The notes under the pieces are model-generated. The model was given only the letters and a program-made list of their open reading frames with translations, was not told where the DNA came from and did not search any database. A stretch of DNA of 64,000 bases from Conus ventricosus (taxonomy: Eukaryota; Mollusca; Gastropoda; Neogastropoda; Conidae), in contig CM031628.1 in NCBI GenBank assembly GCA_018398815.1, forward strand, positions 3,975,007 to 4,039,006, written 5' to 3'. The position numbers and the translations under genes are program-made. Each line of letters begins with the position of its first letter. Positions within the stretch are counted from its first letter, which is position 1. Positions 11,593 to 24,797 of the stretch are shown piece after piece.

Positions 11593-12542
11593 TGTGGAGA
11601 AGTGAAAAAAAAGTTATTTACGTTTTTTTTAAAGCCATTATTACAAGAAAAAATCACTCTTAACAAAGAAATAACGTAAAAACGCTTTTAATCATAAAGA
11701 TCAGATTGTAGACCCAAAAATAGAAATGTTTCCGGGGAAGATAGGTAAATATAATTTTTATATCGAAACAAGAAAACTTTTTAAGCTGTTTTTAGTTCAA
11801 ACAAAAATTTCATACATCAATAACGAAAATATCAACGAAAAAGGGAAAGAAAATAAAATTATTTGGGAATATAAATTTTTTTACAGTTGTTTAAGGGGGT
11901 TAGTTGTTTCGTGTTTACTTGTTTACTTTTCGTTTTGGGAAAACAAAGGACAAGCAAATCATCGGGAAAACTTAAGTTTCATTTTTAAATAGTTTTTTGG
12001 TTAGAATTAGTTTTATTATATTGCTTTTAAACCCGGATGGGTTTTTTTATAGTATTATTTTTGCTTCGATGTCATGTTGGTAGGAGGGATGTCTTTGAGT
12101 TGGGGTTAGTTTTGGGTTTCAAATTTTTATGTTGTTAGGGTGATCTTTCGATCAATTGACGACGGAGGTAAAAAAGGAAAAGGTGTTTGTTTTTTTGGGT
12201 TTGTTGTTCTTAGCAGTTGTTCTTGCGTTTTTCTTGCTGAGGGTTTCTCGCTGCGGGATGCTTGCTGACCTTCCTTGTGCAAAAAAGAAAAGGGAAAAAA
12301 CATCGATTCGGGTTTGGGGTTTCCAAGTTTTTTTCCTGGCTGTTTCTGGCGCTGGTTGTTGCTGTCTCTGCTACTTCTATTGACCCACAACCCAGCGGGA
12401 TTTAAAAGGGTCTGCATGAAATTTCTGGCAAAGTGGCAGGCCCGAAGATGAGTTGAGCATCCGCCTTTTTTAAGATTGAAGTTAAAACCCTTTGGGTTCG
12501 ATCAAAGCTCTTGCCTTTCCCCTTTAAGCCCACTTTCCCACA
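11593..12542 (+). repeat. Error-rich 5' LTR copy
   Basis: Begins TGTGGAGAAGTG after CTTAG, as in the clean element, and ends near 12542. It is followed by a tRNA-Leu-like primer site copy at about 12549 (TGGTGTCAGAAAGGTGGG, with one added A and one added G). Confidence 0.8.
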
Positions 12543-12666
12543 GTTTTTTGGTGTCAGAAAGGTGGGTTGTGGTCATATTTAAAAATTTTAACCCCCCCCC
12601 CTTTATTAACCCAGACCAGCCCTCGTAACCCGGGGTGCGGCCCAGCCAGCTTTTCAGATTAGTTTA

Positions 12667-15600
12667 TGGCCTCATTGAAGGATGAGGGACCTTTGGGGCG
12701 AAACCCAAGATAACAAAAACACTGATGCTGGCGACCATTTCCCAGCAACCCAGCAACCCCTGCAGACTCTACAAGCTGCGTAAATTTTCAGGCGATGGGC
12801 CCATAAAGGGACTTCCCCCGAGAGGTGCCCCTTCATTCTGCAACTTTCGGGCCACCCCAGACCGCTTAGCGGCAAGCTGGCTTCTTAAACTCACTTGCGG
12901 ACGAGCCAAGCAAGAGTCCTAAAGGGGGGGAAGCGGGGGAGATAAAACTCAGTGAGAAAATAATCAAGATTTTTGGGAACAAGAAATGGGGGGAACAAAA
13001 AGTCACTAAACCTGCGGGGGCCTTTTTAGGGGGCCGTTTGGGGTAGGGGCGAGTCTTATGGGAATACGCATCAACATTTCGTTGCTAGGGGGTAAAGGGA
13101 TCTACGGGGCCCGGAATCCTGACGCGCCTCCGAGCCAACATTACCCCGGGGGACGCCTTCTTTAAAGGGGCCGGGAACCCGGCCCTCATTGAAGAGGGAC
13201 ATGAAGGGGGTTTAAAAGGGGAAAAACCCCCCCGGGCTACCTTCATGGGGGGAAGAAAAAAGGGGGAAGCACAAGGGGAGGATAGGGAAAGACTCCATCG
13301 CCGGGAATCCCAACGAACAGCCCATCCTGGGCCCCGACTTTATTTGCAGGGGCCCTGGTGGAAAAGTTTAATCGGCGTTTGCCCTAAAAGACGGAACCCC
13401 CTCAAGCAAACCTCCAGGGCAGCTTAGAAGAGCAGCAGCCCAAATGCCCTAGAAGTCCCCGGAAACCAAAGCGATGTCCCCTCCCAGAATGCTTCCCTTC
13501 ACCCTTTCCTTTTTTCCACCCCCAGCCAGTTCCCAGTCACACGGACGTGCTGGTGGTGCCAGCGAAGGGACACCCCAAAGAAATGCCGAGCAAGACAAGG
13601 TATTTTTCAAAGGCAGAAAGCCCAAAATAAAACAGGGCACGGATGCAGGGAAAAGGGTTTAACCCCCCGCTGTTATGGAAAACCAGGCAGCGGGGGGGAG
13701 GAAAAAGAAGCAGTCAAAACAAAAAGGAAGAAGTAAAAGTTCGCAGAAAAAAGGCCCCATCAAAGGGAAAGAAACGAAGACAAACCTCGCCGGAAGATTT
13801 TCCGGGCGACTGTTTTTCAAGTTTTCCCGGGCGGAGGACCCCGGGGGTTCCGGGGGACACGGGCAGCAAAGGGTAACGTTCCCCCAGAGTTTGGGTGCAA
13901 AAAAAATCTAAGAATCTTCGACAAGAAGAGGGCCCTCGTAAAAAATCGAGCAGTGAATGGGGCAAGGTTTGCCCTCCCTCCGCCATTTTCTTGGCGCTTA
14001 CAAGTCTTCAATACCTCTGTAAACACCCCGGTCTTCTTTAGTAAAAACCCCTTTAGGGGGCCCAATTTATGAGGGAGAAGAAGGAACGAGTCCCATTTTA
14101 AATGGTGGGGAAAAACGTTTGGAACCCTGCCTAAACCCAATCCCTTAAAAACCTTCCCCCAAACCCCTTAAAATCAAAGCGAAAAGAAATCAAGTAAAAG
14201 GGATGGTCTACCAAGGGGCCGCTTTTCGATCTCCCTTCAACCCACCCCCTGCCTTCTCTATTGCGACAATCAAAGTTTTAAACCCCGAAGCTGATTCATA
14301 CCCCCTGATGGTTTCCCCATGACCAAACCATTTCCCCCAAGGGCCCCTGTTTCCTAGTCCCCACTTTGCCAAAAAACCACTGGCAGTCACCCCTTTTGTC
14401 AGGTTGGAAAAACCTGCCACATGAGGACAAACCCCGGCCTGCCGGAACTCCAGTAGCTGTCTTGGGAAGCTGTCAACACGCATAAAAAAAAGGGCCCTTT
14501 TGGATCCAGCTCAACGTAAAAGGGAATAAATCGTACCCAGAAGTCACGGGGAAAAGAAGAAGAAGAAAAAAGAGAAAGACAGGGGAAAGGGAGCAAAACA
14601 AAATCCAACATCCTTTTTCCAGACTTCGATGGCATGACAGACAGAAAAAGAAGCTACAGAACCTCCTTTGAAAAGTTTCTCCGAGGGCCCTTAAGATGAC
14701 TTACAGACCCGGGCTACACTAGGGAGTGACACATCGGCTGAAGACTACAGATTTAAAAACCAGTGGTCAAAACCCTATTTTTAAATTCCTCCCCCCCCCA
14801 AATTTTAAGAAAGAGAAATTCAGAGTCCCCTGAAAGAAAAACTGAAAAAGGGCATATCCTGAGGGTTAATTGCCTTGGGTTTTAAAGGGTGTTAGACCCA
14901 AATTGGGCATAGGCCAGAAAACCCAAAGGGTACATCAAAATGTTGGGTTTTGCTCTGCATAGTTATGTTGGGGGGGTTGGGCTTCAGTTTGACAAGTCCT
15001 AGGGATAACATTATCCCCCCTCCCCAAAACCCCCAAGTCGGGGGGTGTGGTGCCCCTTTTGGCGGGGGTAATCAAAAACGGGGCACACAAAGTTTAAAGT
15101 TCTATCCCCAGCTGATGCCCTTTGTTTCCATAGTGTTCAAATACTTCGGCCGGGTTTGGATGATCCCCGGAGTCTTTTTTGCCGGGTACGACAAAAACAA
15201 CCCAAAAAATGAGGGGTTACAGCCCTACGCCCCACCCCATTGTATCGTCCGGAGAAAGACGGGTCCTTGAATTTTTCGTCGATATCGCAAGTTGAAATCC
15301 CCAAAAACCTCAGAGATGCCTTCCCTCCCCCGTCCCCCCAGTCTTTTGTTTCTTGGGGGGTCACAGTCTTTTCCACCCTTGACCTTTGGGTCCCGGGTTC
15401 CACCGATAGCCCTGCACCCTGCGATAAACATAGCGGTTTCACCACTCCCGTGGGCCTCTTTGAATATTTCCCCGAATGCCCCCCCTGGGCCTCTGCACAG
15501 CACCCGCCACGTTCCGCGACTGATGCGGGCTACGATGTCCGAATTCATGTTCCAGTTCCTTTTGTTACACGGGCGACCTTCCCGAAACTATCAAAGACCC

Positions 15601-16985
15601 TTTTAAGAAAAACCTGGGGAAAACTTGGAACCCCCCTGCTCCAAGAATTTAAAGAAACGGGACTCAAGTTGAGGGCAGGGCAAATTTTCAATTCCCGCGA
15701 CGAAAGGGCATTACCTGGGGCCCCCCATCTTGCTTTGGGAAGGGGGGGATCCCGCCCAAGATTCCAAAGGGCGGGTTGTCAAGGAATGGCCCCGTCCCAT
15801 TTCAACCTCTGAACTCCGCAGTTTCCCGGGTTTCGCCGCTACTACCGGGGCGGTTTTATCGAAATTTTGCCAAAAAAAAAGCCGGTCCCCTCCACGACTT
15901 TGGGCTCCAGCGACAAAAGCAAGAAAAAAAAAAACCCACATCACCACACGTGGGCCCCCAAAACCATGAGGGAAAACTTTCAGAAAACTGAAAAACCGCC
16001 CTGACTTCAGCACCTGTCCTGGGTACGCAGATTTCACCCAAGGGCCCTTTTAAACCCGGAGCTGACGCCCGCCAGAGGGACTGGGCGCCCCTTCTCTTTT
16101 CAAGAACAAGTTTGGGCCCACGGGCCCGGGGCCTGGCCTATGCAAGCAGAAGGCTCCCTCCAACAGAAAAGAATTTAGGCCCCAATTTTCTCTAGTTTAA
16201 GCTAGATTCCCGCCATGAAAATGGGCTGTCACCGAAAAAAATTTAGAGCCTTTCCCCTGGGGTCCAAAAACGTGTTAACTGACAAAACCCCCTTTCCCCC
16301 CTTCAAGGGCAGCTTCCCTGGGCGCCTTAGAGCCCCTTTTCGGGGCTCGTTAGCCCAGTTCGGGCTTCGAAATCAAGTTCCGGCCTGGGAAAAGACAAAT
16401 CCTGCCGAAAGCCCTTTCCCGAGGGCCCCCCCACGGAAAATGAAGCCCGCGGGTACTCCCGTCCCATCCCGATTCTGCCATCCCAACGACGGTGCCCCGA
16501 GTCACGCTTATACGGAACAAACCCCCCCGATGCTGAGAAGACGGACAGAAGAAACCCGCCGTTGAAATCGAACCCGGGTAATCTTCACCAGGGTCGCCGG
16601 AGAGGCGCCCTTTCAGCCCGGGGACGCCAAAAAGGCCCCGAAATCGCCCCCCGGGAAGGGGCGAAGCCGACAGAAGGGTCTCCCTCCATCCTGTTGAAGG
16701 GGGACCTGGGCTACCTTCCCCAACCGGGGAGAGGGAAGTTGCCCAAAATGCCCCGGAAAACCTCAAAAAATTCCCGGTCGTTTCCCACGGCCCCCATAAC
16801 AACGACGCCTTCGTGGTAAGGCCATTGGTGGGGAATCGACCGCCGGTAACAGGAAAAACCCTGCTGCCAGCCACGAAAACCCGGAAAGATCGGAAGACGA
16901 GGGGCGAAGACCCCAAAACCACCCCCCACACGGGAAGAAGACTCCAAAAGCGAATCGAGGAAGGGTTCGTGATGATGAAAAATTC
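12667..16985 (+). pseudogene. Error-rich gag-pol copy of the gypsy element
   Basis: Parallel to 24798-29030. The gag, protease, RT and RNase H blocks and the integrase C-terminal tail are all traceable but heavily frameshifted. The zinc-knuckle codon that is TCC (Ser) in the clean copy reads TGC (Cys) here (near 13583), giving a complete CX2CX4HX4C pattern. The retroposon insertion (about 14870-15209) and the integrase-core deletion (near 16500) are both shared with the clean copy. Confidence 0.75.
14870..15209. mobile_element. Error-rich copy of the retroposon in pol
   Basis: Same insertion as 26914-27226, flanked by damaged copies of the ACTGAGGGTTAC duplication and ending in an ACA-rich tail. 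Confidence 0.75.
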
Positions 16986-18177
16986 CCCAGAATCCTGAAC
17001 GGGAAAAAAAACCAGTTCTGCTGCCTACACCGGGGTTTCCCCTTTCCTTTTTAAAATCCCCAAAAATTTGGGCCCGCAAACCAAGAAAAAGGGATTTGAG
17101 AATCCAGGAAATTTTTTTTTAAAAAAAAGTGGTTTGGATAGAAAGTTAGGGGGGATTCTCCAGAGAAAAGAGTTTGGAGAAAAAAAAGTTGCAAAATTAG
17201 GGTTAGAAAAGTTAGGGATTTTCCCCTTTCTTTAGCAAAAAAAGAGACATTTTGGGGAAAAGAAAAAGGAAAAGCAGCAAGAAAAAAAACAACCTCAGCA
17301 AGAACAAATTTACTATTTTTTTGAAAAAGTTATCTTTGCTAAAAGTTTAATTTTTTTTTTTTTCTTTTGGGCAATGTCTATTTTTTTAAAACCGGGTCTT
17401 CCATGGAAAATATACCAAATTTTTTTTTTCATCTCTCGTGTGTGTTTTGGGTTTCAGAATGGCTGGAAAAAAAAAGAATTCCTTCCCCTTTTTCCCGTTT
17501 TGATTCTCCCGTGGGTTATTTATAAAAAAAAGCACTTTGAATCAAATCAACCCCCAAATAAAACATAAGGTTAAAGCTCCTTTTTGTTTAACTATTAATT
17601 CCTTTTACCCCCTTTATTCAAACTTGCCTTATTCATGAAATAAAGCAGTTTTAATCAATGCCTTCAATTATAATTTTTAACAAACCCCCTTTTCCCCGAT
17701 TCAAACTCGCCCTTTTTTATAAAAAAAACGCAGTTTGAATCAGTGCCTTTAAATTTTTTTCTTTTATTTCGGTTTGCCCTTTTTTTTAAAAAAAAAAGGG
17801 AAGCTGAATGAAAAAAACGTTTTAAAAGGGGAAAAATGGGAATTTTCCCCTTCTTTTTAATAGTTTTTTTATCATATTACCTATTAAAGTTTTCGATATG
17901 TTTAAAAAAGTCAAATCTCTTTAAAAAAAATAAGAAGTTTCAAAAAATACTCTATTTTTTTCATTCCCGGAGGACCTTGAATAATCGAGAGAGGGGGGGG
18001 GGGAGAAAAGGGTTGAAAAATTTTTAAATTTTGCTTTTTTTTTTTTTTTGGGAAAGGGGCCCGTAACCCCAATTTCAGGAAAATTTAACCCAGGAAGTGG
18101 AGTTATATTTCCCTCCCAGCCCTGTCCCAAATTTGATTCAATGGGGCCCTTTAAAAAAAAAGAGTTTGGGGGGGGAG

Positions 18178-19124
18178 ATTGGGGGAGAAGTGAAGAAAAG
18201 TTATTTACGATTTTTTCAGCCATTTTTTAAGAAGGGAAAACACTCTTAACAACGGAATTTACGTTCAAACCCCTCTTTAATCATAAAGATCAGATTGTAG
18301 ATCCAAAATAGAATATGTTTTCCTGGAAGATTGGGAAATATAAGTTATTTTCGAAAAAAAGCAAACATTTAAAACTGGGGTTTTTTGTTCAAAAATAAAT
18401 CATCATCTTTAAAGAAAAAAATAAGAGAAGGGGAAATTTAATTATTTGGGGAAATAAATTTTGTTTCCGTTGCTAAGGGTTAGTTGCTACGATGATTTTT
18501 TTTGTTTACATTTGTTTTAGGAACGAAGACAAGCAAATCATGGAAAATTGATTAAGTTTCATTTTAATAGTTGTGGGTTTGAATTGAATTATTTTTTGGT
18601 TTATCGATAGTTTGTTTTAGTATTTTTTTTGCTTCGTTTTAAAGTTGGTTTTGGTTTAGGCGTAGAGTTGGTCGTTAGATTTTTTTTCGATGTTATGTTG
18701 TTAGGGTGATCGTCCCATCAATTGACGACGGAAAAATGTATAAAAGGAGAGCGTTGTTTGTGTGTTCAGGGTTTTTGTTCTTACGCAGTTGTTCTTGCGT
18801 TGTTCTTGCTGACGGGGTTTGTGACAGATGCTTTTCCCCCATCCTTGCTGAAATAAAGAGAAAAGAAACATCGATTTTGGTTTTGGTTCAAGATTGTTTT
18901 CCTTTGGTGATTTTGAGCCCCTGGGTTTCTTTCTGTCCCCTTTTCTACTTCCCAAATTTTTCCACAAAACCCCCCAGCAAAAGTTAGCTGCATGATTAAA
19001 AACTGTGGGAAAGGGCAGGCACGAAGATGAGGGAATTTAGCATCCCACTATATAAGATTGAAGTTGAAAAAAACCTTTGGTTTTGATCGAGCTCTTGCCT
19101 TTGCCCTAAGCCACTTTTCCAAAA
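18178..19124 (+). repeat. Error-rich 3' LTR copy
   Basis: Parallel to 30109-31018 and followed by TTAG (19125-19128), the same target duplication as in the clean copy. Confidence 0.8.
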
Positions 19125-19223
19125 TTAGTATCATCTGCGAAAAATTTTTCATGGACTGACAAAGGGTTTTCTGGTAGATTTATTTATAAAAATAGTGTTA
19201 AAAACCGGCCCCGTTTAAATTCC

Positions 19224-19318
19224 TCCCCCGATGGGTTTTTTCCCCCGATTGGGGATTTCCCTCTTTTTTTATGCCCCGGGGTCGTTTTTGAGATCCCGTG
19301 TAAAAACCCTTAGAAAAA

Positions 19319-19361
<43 letters not shown>

Positions 19362-20720
19362 TGAGATGGTTTTTTGATGAAGCAATGTACGGCGAGAAGT
19401 CGATGATATTGTGTTTTTTCAATTGTCCCTTCGCAAATGGGGTGGTTTTTCCCGGGTTTTCTTGGGCCGGGGGCGAGGGTGCTGTCTTTGTGTTCTTCTT
19501 GGGGGTTTGACCGAAACTACAAAACGGAAGTTGATGTTTGAGAAAGCGGCAAATGTTTTTTTTTTAATTTTTTTTCCCGACGCCCCTTTTTTTTTTCGGT
19601 TTGACGAGAAATTTTGCCCAAAACCCGAATGTTTTGTCGTTTGCAGAAAACCGGGAAAATTTTGCGAAGCAAGTCGAAGGGTTTTAGTTAAAAGAAAAGG
19701 ATTTGGAGTGGTTGGGGGGAGGAAGGGGAGCGCAAAAAATGATGGGTGACCGTTCCAAAGGTGCCGTCAGCCACAGTGTGATTTCAGACTGAAAAAACTT
19801 TCATGAGGAAAATCACCTTTTCCCGGACAAGCGTCTGAAATGGTTTTTAATGACGCGAAACAAGTATGGTCAGGGGAAGTCAGCATTGATCCCAACCCCG
19901 TTTTTTGCTGAAAAGCACCTTTGCAAGAGTGAAAGATCGTCTTAAAAAGGGACTCTTGGGGTCGTTTTTGGAGGGAACCCGGGGAGGGCTACCCACCACC
20001 CCCCCTCCCACCCCGGGCTCTCTCTCTCTTTTCCTCTCTCTCTCTCTTGTGAAAGGGAAAAGGGTATTTGTTTTTTTGAAGTTAAAAGATATTTAAAAAT
20101 AAATTTTGTTATCTCCGATAGAAGTAAAGCCCACCCAAACAAACAAAACTGATTATTTTGCAATGAAGGTTCCTTTGAAAAAAACGGTTTTCATCAATGT
20201 TTACAGTATACCCCAATTGTGTAGTCAATATTTTACGTTAAAAAATAGCATACAACAAACTATTTTAGTCCCAGAGAGATTTAAAACAAAAAAATTTTTA
20301 AGGGTGTTTTTTGAAAATTCTACCCCAAGCAAAAAAAAACATAAGTTTCCCAAACGACGTTTGTACGGAAAAGGTTTAAAAGTAGTTTTAGTAGTAATAA
20401 TAAAAAGAATGTTTTTTACCTAAACACGGTCACAAAAAAACCTTTTTTTTTCCCCGAAAGATTTTCATGGGGGGGGGAAAAAAACGTTACACACATTCAT
20501 ACAAACCCAGCAGACCGGCGATTGCCCTTTTTATACTTATTTCTGGGGACTAGATTTAGCAATGACCATTTTGTTGAGGGTATCGAAGTGTGGAAATGTT
20601 TTTTTTCTTATTGTAATAGAGATGGATCAAGTTGAAAGAAAAAAAAAAACTTGTGGGGACCAAAAGGAAATTTAACCCTTTACAATTTTTCACATTTGAA
20701 TTGATTTCCCCAGTCAAAAA
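19224..20720. mobile_element. Error-rich, truncated copy of the 5-bp-TSD transposon
   Basis: Parallel to 31116-32545. It starts after TTCCT (19219-19223), holds a run of 41 G (19319-19359; 35 G in the clean copy), and stops about 530 bp before the right terminal repeat. The break marks the junction with the clean copy. Confidence 0.75.
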
Positions 20721-20739
20721 AATCAATCATTGGTGGCTC

Positions 20740-22440
20740 GGGTGCACTCGATTCAAGAAGTTAAAAGCATGGCAATTCAGGCCCAGGTAATAATAAAATT
20801 CTGGAAGTAAAATAGAAAATCGTCAATATGCGATCTCAAAACTGTCGAATCAATTTGTCCCTTGAATGAGACTGCATTTGTGGCAATCTTGATGGCACCC
20901 GGCAGTGAGTTCCACAGCCGTACAGAACTGGGATAAAAAGAATGTAAGTGGCTGTCAATATTTGATGCAGGTATGGTATAACATTGACCGCCACTCCTGG
21001 TGCTACTTTTATTCAATACTAGTTGTTCCATTGGAATATCAATTTACTTTAGCTCTGCCTTTGAAAAAGGTGTTAAGTTTAATAAAAGCTCTTCTCTCTT
21101 CTAAGGGTTTCCATTCTAATTTCCTCATGTTCTTCCTAGTATTCCCCTTTTCTCTGATGTGGTTCCCTGTTACGAACCGTGCTGCTCTCTTCTGAATCTT
21201 TTCGAGGTTATCAATGTCCTTTAGATGGTAAGGATCCCAAACTGAGCAACCATATTCCAGTACTGGTCTAACCAGTGTTTTGTAGCAGTCGTCTTTAACC
21301 TTTTGGGGGCAGTCATTGATATTCCTGTATAAGAAAGCTAAGATGTTATTTGCTTTCTTACATACTAAATTGTAATGTTCTTTCCATTTGAGACGACTAT
21401 CTATAATCACGCCTAAATATTTTGCAGCATTAGTTTCTTTAAGAATAGTATTATGGATAGAATAATCTTATCTAATTGGTGAGTGTTTGTTACATATACG
21501 CAACACTTGGCACTTTTGGGGATGAAATTCCATTTTCCAAGTTCTTTCCCACTCTTGTAAAGCGTTTAGATCTTCTTGTAGAATGCGAGTATCATTCTTG
21601 CTTCTGATTGTTCTATATACTAAAACTGTCATCTGCAAAAAGCCTTATAGTAGTTCCAGGAGAGAGATTTCTACTTATGTCATTTATATAAATTAAGAAA
21701 AACAAGGGCCCCAGAACAGTTCCCTGTGGTACACCTGACAAGACTGGTTTACAATGGGATGACGACCCTTCCACAACAACTTTCTGCATTCTCCCAACGA
21801 GGAATGATCTAGCCCATTTTAGCAAAGAACCGCCAATGCCAATGTGTTCTAATTTAAGCAGCAGGCCCTCATGGTCAACTTTATCAAAGGCTTTAGAAAA
21901 GTCTAATAAAATTGCATCTATTTGCTGTCTGTTATTTAAACAGTTACTAAAATCATTGAGAGTTGTTATAAGTTGAGTCTCACAGCTCCTTCGCTATCTA
22001 AAACCATGCTGGGAGTTATTTAAGAAGTCATATTTGTCAAGATGGTCCATTATGCTACTATATTATTATGTGTTCAAGTAGTTTAGCTGATATGGATGTA
22101 AGAGATACAGGTCTATAGTTCTCTGCTTTTGTTTTGTCACCCTTTTTGAATAAGGGAACAATGCTCGCATCTCGCCACTCATCAGGTATTAATTACTCCT
22201 GGTCCAGTGAAGCTTGGTAAAGTAATTGGTATACCTCACTCAATTCATTGGCACATAATTTTAAGAGCTTGCCAGGAACGCCATCGGGACCAGTAGCTTT
22301 ATTTTCATTGATATTGGTCAGTAACTTAAATACTCCTGCTTTGTTTACTTTGATGTTTTGCATTTCAGGGAGTTTATCATCATCCTTTAGTCTAACGCAC
22401 TTACGTCAGTCGCACATATCGTCATTCACTTTTGTATTGT
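20740..22440 (-). pseudogene. LINE A: truncated non-LTR retrotransposon, RT domain to 3' end
   Basis: Read from 22440 down to 20740. The order is: a GPDG-type segment and the FKKGDK/ENYRPVSLTS block of the RT fingers (about 22390-22070); the SGVPQGTVLGP motif and catalytic FADD (21825-21613); then the thumb and connection with LVRPVLEYGCSVWDPY (21410-21039) and a WNSLP-type C-terminal block (to 20777). These are hallmarks of jockey/CR1-group LINE ORF2. Endonuclease and ORF1 are absent, the 5' side is truncated into TG and TAG microsatellites at about 22440, and frame breaks separate the blocks. Non-autonomous remnant. Confidence 0.85.
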
Positions 22441-22974
22441 TTATGGGTGTGTGTGTGTGTGTGTATAGTAGTAGTAGTAGTACTTTAATTTACGTCTTTT
22501 CACAAACTATGTGATATTAGACTAGAAAGGAGAGAGAGAGACAGCATAACGGGTGTGCGCATGCGTGGAGGAGAGACGTTCTTTGACTGATGGCTCTGGA
22601 ATATTAGTAAAATTTCCCAAGACGTTGGTGTTAGACATAAATTAGCTTAAAGCTGCAAGTTGTTAGGGAAATTTAGGAACAACTCGTGAGGACTGATAGG
22701 CAAATTAGGTAAAAAGTACTGTGGAAACACGTTTTTGTTGCTGTGTCTTGTTCCCGCGCTGTATCTGGGGCACTTCCGGTGGCTTGGGCTGGGCTGTTTA
22801 CTATCAGTAGTAGTAGGCTAGTAGTAGTAGGGACTGGCTTCATTAGCCTAGACCTCACGGTCTATCATGTGTCCCCTCTAAATTTCTTCACTTTTTGGGT
22901 CATATGGCATGCTACAATTAATATCTTCATTGCAATCCATCATAGTCATGAAACAATTCTCTAATTTTGAATCA
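22440..22974. other. TG/TAG microsatellites and non-coding spacer between LINE A and LINE B
   Basis: TG (about 22445-22465) and TAG (about 22468-22483) tracts, then unassigned sequence with a GAGAGA run near 22530 and more TAG repeats near 22803-22830. Part may be the LINE B 3' UTR. No gene seen. Confidence 0.5.
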
Positions 22975-23776
22975 TTATCTTAGAAAATTCTTGAAAGTAT
23001 TAATATCAGGTGCAAATTTAATGGTAGTAGGTATTTCATTCCAGTGGTTAGCAACTCTATAAGAAAATGAAAATTTACGTTGATTAGTGTTACAGTGCTT
23101 TATAAAAATCTTTCCTTCAGAGTTTCTAGTACTCGAAGTTTGTGCAGCAGAAAAGAATGTCTCAATGTCAATATCATCATAGCCATTAAAGATCTTATAA
23201 ACTTGAATTAGGTCACCTCTGATCCTTCTTCCCCTCAGCGAGTGCAGATTCAAATATTTCAATCTTTCATTATATGATAAGTTTTTGCAATGCTTCAGCA
23301 ATTTGGTAGCTCGTCTTTGAACCTTTTCTAACATTATTGATTGACGCTTAAAAAAGGGCTCCAAATCACATTAGCATACTCCAAATGTGGCCTGACAAAA
23401 GCTTTGTATAATTTCAAAAAAGGTATCTTTATCTAAATAAGTAAAATTCTTTTTTATGATACCTAACATCTGGTTAGCTTTATTTACCACTCTCTGTAAG
23501 TGAGGGTCAAATGACAACTGCTATCGAAGGTAACACCCAAGTCTTTTTCTTCAGTAAGAGCCTCTACTTGGTGATAAACATCATTCTCCATCATTTTATA
23601 TTCATTATTTTGATTATTATTCCTGACGTGGGCTATAAGCAACATTTCTTATCTTACGTGCAATACACCACACTTGGTCATGTTGAAATACAGATTCCAC
23701 GACTCATACCACTCTTGCAGTTTGTAGATATCGTTTTGAATACAAGTACTCTTTGATGTACAATTGTAAATCTTAG
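22975..23776 (-). pseudogene. LINE B ORF2, C-terminal part
   Basis: Starts immediately after the FADD active-site segment with T-K-type residues (23776 downward). It continues through the RT thumb into a C-terminal block with VQRRATKLLKHCKNL (near 23320) and a basic RGRRIRGDLIQVYKIFNG segment, and ends at the stop at 22975. One frameshift near 23390-23410. It is the 3' end of the element whose RT fingers and palm are 7-9 kb away. Confidence 0.85.
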
Positions 23777-24682
23777 TGTGGGGAGAAGTGAAGAAAAGTT
23801 ATTTACGATTTTTTCAGCCATTATTACAAGAGAAATCACTCTTAACAAACGAATGACGTCAAACGCTCTTTAATCATAAAGATCAGATTGTAGATCCAAA
23901 ATAGAATATGTTTCCATGGAAGATAGGTAAATATAAGTTATATCGAAACAAGCAAACATTTAAGCTGTTTTTAGTTCAAACATAAATCATACATCAATAA
24001 CGAAAATATCAACGAAGAAGAGAAATCAATTATTTGGGAATATAAATTTTGATACAGTTGCTAAGGGTTAGTTGCTACGATGATTTACTTGTTTACATTT
24101 CGTTTAGGAACGAAGACAAGCAAATCATCGGAAACTTAAGTTTCATTTAATAGTTGTTGGTTAGAATTAGATTATTATATTGCGTTTATCGATAGTTTGT
24201 TATAGTATTATTTTTGCTTCGATGTCATGTTGGTAGGATGATGTCGTAGAGTTGGTCGTTAGATTTGTTTCGATGTTATGTTGTTTAGGGTGATCGTCCG
24301 ATCAATTGACGACGAGCATGTATAAAAGGAGAGCGTGTTTGTGTGTTCAGGTTGTTGTTCTTACGCAGTTGTTCTTGCGTTGTTCTTGCTGACGGGTCTC
24401 GCTGACAGATGCTTGCTGACCATCCTTGTGACATAAAAGAGAAGAGAAACATCGATTCTGGTCTGGTCTCAAGATTGTTTGCCTGGCTGATCTGAGCGCT
24501 GGTTGCTTGCTGTCTCTGCTACTTCTATTGATCCACAACACCAGCAGAGTTAGTCTGCATGATTAATCTGTGCAAAGTGGCAGGCACGAAGATGAGATTG
24601 AGCATCCGACATATATAAGATTGAAGTTGAAAATCCTTGGTTCGATCGAGCTCTTGCCTTTGCCCTAAGTCCACTTTGCACA
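23777..24682 (+). repeat. 5' LTR of gypsy element
   Basis: TGTGGGGAG...TTGCACA, preceded by TTAG. It carries a good TATA box, TATAAAAGG at 24321-24329, inside the sequence shared with the other LTR. The U3/R boundary is probably about 25-30 bases further on. I see no unambiguous AATAAA. It matches the 3' LTR base for base apart from small indels (for example near 23780, 24110, 24137, 24284, 24428, 24540). Confidence 0.92.
24321..24329 (+). promoter_or_regulatory. TATA box of 5' LTR
   Basis: TATAAAAGG, repeated at 30655-30663 in the 3' LTR. Position about 545 bp into the LTR fits a long U3. Confidence 0.7.
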
Positions 24683-24688
24683 GATTTT

Positions 24689-24706
24689 TGGTGTCAGAAG
24701 TGGGAT
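24689..24706 (+). promoter_or_regulatory. Primer binding site, tRNA-Leu type
   Basis: TGGTGTCAGAAGTGGGAT lies 7 nt after the LTR end. TGG pairs with the tRNA CCA end, and the rest complements a leucine tRNA acceptor/T arm. It is known that LTR elements prime minus-strand synthesis from such sites. The assignment to tRNA-Leu is from memory of tRNA 3' ends. Confidence 0.8.
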
Positions 24707-24797
24707 TGTGGATCATAATATAGAAGTAAGCCTATATTGACAGCAGACCGACTCAGTAAGCCGGCTGCGGTCCAGACCAGCTTCTTCAGATTAGATT

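Larger units (their letters stand above)
8421..20720. repeat. Error-rich tandem copy of 20737-32545
   Basis: The whole block runs parallel to the clean sequence starting at 20737, in the same order and orientation: LINE A tail, LINE B tail, gypsy 5' LTR, gag-pol with the same SINE insertion, 3' LTR, LINE B RT scrap, and the left part of the TIR transposon. It differs by very many small changes dominated by longer homopolymers, plus substitutions. All nested insertions and their target duplications are shared, so both copies descend from one locus. The block is about 0.5 kb longer than its partner, as homopolymer inflation would give. It is either a true segmental duplication in badly basecalled sequence or, more likely, a haplotig or raw-read copy left in the assembly. 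Confidence 0.9.

Noticed and set aside
12127..16931. Many short ORFs in the error-rich gag-pol copy as separate genes
   Set aside because: They are fragments of one pol or antisense shadows created by frame errors.
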